Source: Acidobacteriaceae bacterium
GTDB taxonomy: Bacteria > Acidobacteriota > Terriglobia > Terriglobales > Acidobacteriaceae
NCBI GenBank assembly: GCA_003135495.1
Contig: PLBX01000420.1
Span: forward strand, 1 to 10,863
Length of the DNA: 10,863 nucleotides
Reading direction: 5' to 3'
Each line of letters opens with the position of its first letter. The first letter of the stretch is position 1. The notes below the pieces were generated by a model. The model saw only the letters and a program-made list of their open reading frames with translations. It did not search any database and was not told where the DNA came from. Of the stretch, positions 7,680-10,863 are shown one piece after another. The position numbers and the translations under genes were made by a program.

Positions 7680-8279
7680 CTACTTCTCTACTCGCGAGAA
7701 TTCTCCAGTGGTGGCATTTACGGCTACGCGTAATTTGGCGGTGTCGCGGTCAATGCCATAGATCACGTGCCACGTTAATTCATTCTCCTGGCGGTTCCAG
7801 TCCAGCCTATAAAACACGGGAGTGTCGGGTTCTTTTTGCAGCAGCTTCTCGCCGCCGTGTTGCTGGGCTATGGCGTAGGCCTTGTCGGTGTCGACTTTCA
7901 GAAACTGGACGTTGAAGACCTGGGTGCTGGAATTTGACGGGCTGTAGCTGTCTTCCACACTGTGCGAGACCTCGCCCAGGGCCCAGGTATAGGGTCTGGT
8001 CGCGTGCTGCGAGGGCGAGGCGAAGCCTACGCGCCACTCTCCGGCCTTGCCGTCGCGTCCCTTCGAGTCGTTGGTTGGTTCGGACTCGACACGATAGGGT
8101 TGAACGTCCTGCGCCCATCCGCGGGCGGAGATGTAGCACTTGTAGAAGGCGCTGCTGCCGGTGATGGTCTCCGGGATCTTGCGTTCGGGCTTGTCGGAGG
8201 CTGTGGGTTTGGCGGGCTCGGATGAGCATCCGGCCATGAATGTTGCTGCTAGAATTACGGCGAATAGATTCTTTGTCAT
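7680..8279 (-). CDS. Lipoprotein of unknown function
   Basis: The 199-aa product begins MTKNLFAVILAATFMAGCSS with a clear lipobox MAGC, so Cys18 should be lipidated and the protein anchored in the envelope. The mature N terminus is a Ser/Pro/Lys linker. Then come SSAFYKCYISARGWAQDVQP, a WRVGFASPSQ segment, and a C-terminal part resembling a PepSY-like fold (DTDKAYAIAQQHGG, then TWHVIYGIDRDTAKLRVAVNATTGEF). That last similarity is by eye only. The ATG at 8279 fits the signal peptide. The gene is single, convergent with the reductase, and separated from the next gene on the right by a palindromic repeat. Confidence 0.8.
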   Translation of the reverse strand: MTKNLFAVILAATFMAGCSSEPAKPTASDKPERKIPETITGSSAFYKCYISARGWAQDVQPYRVESEPTNDSKGRDGKAGEWRVGFASPSQHATRPYTWALGEVSHSVEDSYSPSNSSTQVFNVQFLKVDTDKAYAIAQQHGGEKLLQKEPDTPVFYRLDWNRQENELTWHVIYGIDRDTAKLRVAVNATTGEFSRVEK

Positions 8280-8311
8280 AATTTTGTAGTCTCTTTAGTC
8301 GTTACTAAAGC

Positions 8312-8397
8312 TTGTCGTGCTGAACGAAGAGGAGGGCACATGCATTCGGGTGCCGCGAAAAAAATGCATAGGTCCTTCGCTTCGCGCAGGATGACAA
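8312..8397. repeat. 86-bp imperfect palindromic intergenic element
   Basis: The plus strand starts TTGTCGTGCTGAACGAAGAG, and the minus strand read from the other end starts TTGTCATCCTGCGCGAAGCG. The similarity continues inward to ATGCATT on both arms (near 8340-8346 and 8363-8369), leaving a short A-rich centre. This is the architecture of a REP/MITE-like element. A single arm recurs at 7591-7617. No ORF or transposase is present. It sits between the divergent lipoprotein and DinB-like genes. Confidence 0.75.
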
Positions 8398-8431
8398 TAT
8401 AAAAAAGATGATAGCCAAAAATAAGATGTGC

Positions 8432-8473
8432 TGACGCAACAATGTAGTGACGGAACATTGTACTGAAGTGACG
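8432..8473 (+). promoter_or_regulatory. Candidate operator upstream of the DinB-like gene
   Basis: ACAATGT (8439-8445) and ACATTGT (8455-8461) form a perfect 7-bp inverted repeat with a 9-base spacer. Overlapping it, TGACGCAACA (8432-8441) and TGACGGAACA (8448-8457) are direct repeats 16 bases apart. AGTGACG recurs at 8446 and 8467. The array ends 2 bases before the ATG, so a bound protein or RNA fold here would block expression. The regulator is not identified. Confidence 0.35.
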
Positions 8474-8475
8474 CT

Positions 8476-8979
8476 ATGGATTCCTATCTCGAACTCTTGC
8501 GACGGGAACTCGAAGAAGCAATGGCTGTCGCGAACGCTGGTGTGATGGCGCAAACTGCTTCGGAAACGTGGAGCGCGGATCAAATATTGGAACATCTTTT
8601 TCTTACCTACAAACATACCGGCCGCGGTTTGCAGGGATGCCTGGAACAGGGCGCTGCGCTTGCCACGCGGGCTACATTGAAAGATCGATTTGCGACTGCG
8701 CTGGTGGTGAAGTTGGGATATCTTCCGAGTGGGCGCAAGGCTCCGGAGCGTGCGACGCCGCGAGGGATGTCGCCGGAAGAGGTTCGAGAGGGAATTTTTG
8801 TTGAGCTGCAAAAAATGGCTTCTGAATTGGATGAGTGTGAGCGGCAGTTTGGCTGGAATACAAAGATTATGAATCATCCGTTCCTCGGGCCTTTGACGGC
8901 GGGGGAGTGGCGGAAGTTTCACTGGGTTCATGGCCGGCATCACGCGCGGCAGATCCGCGAGCGGACTTTGAAGTCCTGA
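8476..8979 (+). CDS. DinB-like / DUF1569 family protein
   Basis: Putative cytosolic metal-dependent four-helix-bundle protein of the DinB/YfiT superfamily. The 167-aa product starts MDSYLELLRRELEEAMAVAN and carries the typical SETWSADQILEHLFLTYKHT segment with His40. Its C-terminal helix has KFHWVHGRHHARQI, where His152 and His156 complete a likely three-His metal site. The central GMSPEEVREGIFVELQKMA and NHPFLGPLTAGEWRKFHWVH resemble DUF1569 members. Known relatives include thiol transferases, for example those using bacillithiol or mycothiol, but the substrate here cannot be told. The start fits the family. Only a weak SD is visible, and a repeat-rich possible operator is directly upstream. 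It is convergent with the next gene, with 50 bp between and no clear terminator. Confidence 0.82.
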   Translation: MDSYLELLRRELEEAMAVANAGVMAQTASETWSADQILEHLFLTYKHTGRGLQGCLEQGAALATRATLKDRFATALVVKLGYLPSGRKAPERATPRGMSPEEVREGIFVELQKMASELDECERQFGWNTKIMNHPFLGPLTAGEWRKFHWVHGRHHARQIRERTLKS

Positions 8980-9029
8980 TCTCGCGGATGGCGCGGACTC
9001 TCCGCAAACTCTGCCGGGCTGCTAATTCT

Positions 9030-9686
9030 CTACTGCTTGTCTTTACTTTGATCCTTGCCTTGATCGCTGTCGCTGCTTGAGTTGGCGTTTTTGTCCTGCT
9101 GTTTGATGCCGGCTTTGCGCGCCTTTTCCTGCATTTCATCGTATTGCTGTTTGGCTTCGTCGAGCGCTTTCTGTTTGGCCTCAGCATCGCTCTTGGATTG
9201 GGTCTGTTGCTTCTGCCAGTCGGCGGAATTGCGCAGTTGATTGCCGGCATCGCCATAGAAGGCGGCGGCGCGCAGGCGATCTTCGCGCTGGTCAAGACTG
9301 ATTTCGTGGTTCAGGGCATCGATTTTCTGTTGCTGCTCAGCCATCTTTTTCTTCATGTCGTCGGCAGACTTCTCGCGCTCGGCGGCAGCGGTGGCGGAAT
9401 TCGCTGGCTTCTGATCTTTGTTTGCCTCCTTGCTGCTTGTGTCCTTGTTTCCGGCGGTATCTTTCGTGGAAGCCGCGGCATCGGTCGCCGCTGACGGCTC
9501 GGGACCGACGATGCTCAGCGTGTCATTGACGGGAAGATTGTCGTTGTCGAAGTGGCGGACGGTGGGGCTGGAATCAGGCTTATTCTTGCGCGCCGCACGC
9601 GCGGCGTCGCCTAAGGACTGAGCGGATGATGCGCTGGCTGCCAGCAGGAGGACAGCAACGATAGCCATGAGTTTTGTGTGCTTCAT
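9030..9686 (-). CDS. Secreted coiled-coil protein of unknown function
   Basis: With the ATG at 9686 the 218-aa product begins MKHTKLMAIVAVLLLAASAS, a Sec signal peptide probably cut after SSA, before QSLGDAARAARKNK. A short conserved-looking motif, VRHFDNDNLPVNDTLSIVG, follows (about 43-61). I associate it with a family of exported acidobacterial proteins. Then comes an Ala/Lys/Asp low-complexity part, and from about 105 to 195 a Gln/Glu/Lys-rich likely coiled coil (MKKKMAEQQQKIDALNHEI and QKALDEAKQQYDEMQEKA). The tail is a Ser/Asp/Lys run. A longer frame opens at 9773, but it would put 29 charged residues before the signal peptide. AAGGAT repeats before the 9686 ATG act as SD. It follows the PAS gene by 83 bases on the same strand. 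Its function is unknown. Confidence 0.78.
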   Translation of the reverse strand: MKHTKLMAIVAVLLLAASASSAQSLGDAARAARKNKPDSSPTVRHFDNDNLPVNDTLSIVGPEPSAATDAAASTKDTAGNKDTSSKEANKDQKPANSATAAAEREKSADDMKKKMAEQQQKIDALNHEISLDQREDRLRAAAFYGDAGNQLRNSADWQKQQTQSKSDAEAKQKALDEAKQQYDEMQEKARKAGIKQQDKNANSSSDSDQGKDQSKDKQ

Positions 9687-9769
9687 GTTTTTATCCTTAT
9701 CCTTTCGCAAGCCTTCGATTTGATCGCGCCAAGTTAATTGCGCTAACTGATCGTGGGCTGCAATCGCTT

Positions 9770-10633
9770 TCAAGAATTTGTTGTTGCAGCCTCCGTGCCT
9801 ACGAGAAAGCTGCCTATTGTCTGATCTACCTGTGCCGCTTCGTGGGCAATGCCATCGGCTAACTGGCGTGCCATTTCCGGATCGCGGCTGCGGGCCAGTT
9901 GCTGGGCTCTGCCGGCAATAGTGGTGAGGGAATTGCGAAGTGCCGCGGCCAGTTCAGAGGAAATTTCCTGTTGCACTTTCTGATCGTGGCGGATGCGCTC
10001 AATGTCGGTCTTATCGGTGAGCACAAGCGTTGTACCCATGAGGCTGGCGTCCTCCGCGACTACTGGAGAGCCGGTAATTTCTATGACGTGATTTTCTCCG
10101 TCGCGAGTGCAGTAGTTCAGAATTAATCCTCGAACTTCAGACTTGCCGCTCAGGGCTGGCGCCAAAGCCTGTTCGACGGTCGAGTCGGCAATTGAAAGAT
10201 TGTTTTCCGAGCGCAGGGTTGCGTTACGAAAAAGATCAGCGGCGTGGAGCCCCACCGGCGAGGCGAATCCCAAAAGCTCGCGCGCCATGGAGTTTGACTG
10301 GCGCACCAATCCGTTTGTGTCCAGGAACAGAACGCCGCAGGAAAGATTGGCGAGTATGGCGGAACTTAGAGTGTCCGAGGCCTTCGCTTTTCTGCGCTCC
10401 GAAAGGTGCTGGGCAGTGAGCTCGTGTTTTTGCTGCTTGAGTTGCTGGATGACGGAGTGATACGCGTGCATCGGCAGACCTTCGGCAGCGAACGGAGCAG
10501 CGCTGAATGAGGAATCGGAAACAAGAGTTTTACGGAGCTGGCGAAACAAGAACAGGCTGAAGCCAAAAACCACCATGGCGCCGAAGAGAAGCATGCCTGC
10601 GCGTAAGGCCAGCGGATTTGTCAGGAGGTTCAT
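9770..10633 (-). CDS. Membrane-anchored PAS protein with degenerate histidine-kinase DHp region
   Basis: The 287-aa product starts MNLLTNPLALRAGMLLFGAM, with one membrane helix (about 8-31), then a cytosolic linker with a short coiled coil (60-85). A PAS domain spans about 90-208 (ILANLSCGVLFLDTNGLVRQ, RELLGF, VIEITGSPVV, GTTLVLTDKTDIERI). A region resembling the DHp helices of PilS/NtrB-type kinases spans about 218-277 (ELAAALRNSLTTIAGRAQQL). Where kinases have HELRNPL this has AALRNSL, so the phospho-accepting His is Ala (about residue 230). The protein ends without a HATPase domain. It cannot be a normal kinase and may be a sensor or dimerisation partner. The ATG at 10633 has GGAGGA 4 bases upstream and overlaps the prepilin peptidase stop by 4 bp, so the two are translationally coupled. 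A TTG 18 bases upstream is a weaker start. Confidence 0.82.
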   Translation of the reverse strand: MNLLTNPLALRAGMLLFGAMVVFGFSLFLFRQLRKTLVSDSSFSAAPFAAEGLPMHAYHSVIQQLKQQKHELTAQHLSERRKAKASDTLSSAILANLSCGVLFLDTNGLVRQSNSMARELLGFASPVGLHAADLFRNATLRSENNLSIADSTVEQALAPALSGKSEVRGLILNYCTRDGENHVIEITGSPVVAEDASLMGTTLVLTDKTDIERIRHDQKVQQEISSELAAALRNSLTTIAGRAQQLARSRDPEMARQLADGIAHEAAQVDQTIGSFLVGTEAATTNS

Positions 10634-10863
10634 AGCATCCTCCAATACCAATGCATGAGGCGGTTGCCGAACAGGAACGAAAGAATGGCCATGGCGCCGA
10701 GGAAGACGCCGAATGGCATTTCGTAGTAGCGCAATGCCAAGCGCGCCGACTGCCAGGCTCGCTTACGAGCGTCGTTCGAAGAAAGATGAGATGACGTGGC
10801 GCGTGCTTGATGGCGGCGAGTGCGCTTGAGCCAGACGGCGAAAATGGTGCTGAGTCCAAAGAG
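10630..10863 (-). CDS. Type IV prepilin peptidase (A24 family), C-terminal fragment (runs off right edge)
   Basis: Inner-membrane aspartic protease that cuts and N-methylates type IV prepilins or type II pseudopilins. Only the last 77 residues are present. The frame reads LFGLSTIFAVWLKRTRRHQA (one membrane helix then a basic loop). After a polar segment it ends RYYEMPFGVFLGAMAILSFLFGN and HWYWRML. The MPFG-FL-GA-A---LFG pattern matches the last helix of PilD/GspO proteins, usually IPFGPFLALGAL. The catalytic aspartates are outside the window, so activity cannot be judged. The TGA stop overlaps the ATG of the PAS gene as ATGA, and the SD of that gene lies inside this coding region. Confidence 0.68.
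   Translation of the reverse strand, partial: LFGLSTIFAVWLKRTRRHQARATSSHLSSNDARKRAWQSARLALRYYEMPFGVFLGAMAILSFLFGNRLMHWYWRML

Noticed and set aside
10530..10859. Minus-strand 109-codon frame at the right edge
   Set aside because: A different minus-strand frame (10630-10863) gives the prepilin peptidase C terminus with its MPFG-type helix and the ATGA overlap. This one is its shadow.

Overview
The window looks like the chromosome of an Acidobacteriota member, probably class Terriglobia. This rests on family resemblance and not on a search. The pointers are mixed GC content, secreted proteins of a type common in that group (for example the Ala/Lys-rich protein with FDNDNLP), and short dispersed repeats of two familiar kinds: CACAGAGG-type and CGAAGCGAAGGACC-type. 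No phage, IS transposase, CRISPR array, tRNA or rRNA was seen.

Left part (1-1887). On the minus strand larC (nickel-pincer cofactor cyclometallase, with a very His-rich insert) is followed by the 5' part of metG, which runs off the left edge. Between larC and the divergent argS lies a 116-bp imperfect inverted repeat built of CACAGAG-like units.

Centre (1888-7590, plus strand). argS is unusually long (693 aa) because its loops hold repeat-derived sequence: a CACAGAG-type stretch near residues 307-325 and a perfect 20-bp palindrome near residues 586-593. After a gap with a good sigma-54-type promoter comes an OmpA-family lipoprotein with its own strong terminator. Next are a secreted 270-aa protein of unknown function with its own terminator, an exported TPR protein that may be read from a leaderless GTG-start transcript, and a DHFR/RibD-C-like reductase.

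Right part (7591-10863). A repeat patch separates the reductase from a convergent minus-strand lipoprotein. An 86-bp imperfect palindromic element lies between that lipoprotein and a plus-strand DinB/DUF1569-like gene. A minus-strand cluster entering from the right edge holds the C-terminal end of a type IV prepilin peptidase. It overlaps by 4 bp a membrane-anchored PAS protein whose DHp-like helix lacks the phospho-accepting His and which has no ATPase domain. A secreted coiled-coil protein follows.

The genes are mostly single-gene housekeeping or envelope units and do not form one dedicated system. The most unusual content is the invasion of argS by repeat sequence and the predicted pseudo-histidine kinase translationally coupled to the prepilin peptidase.
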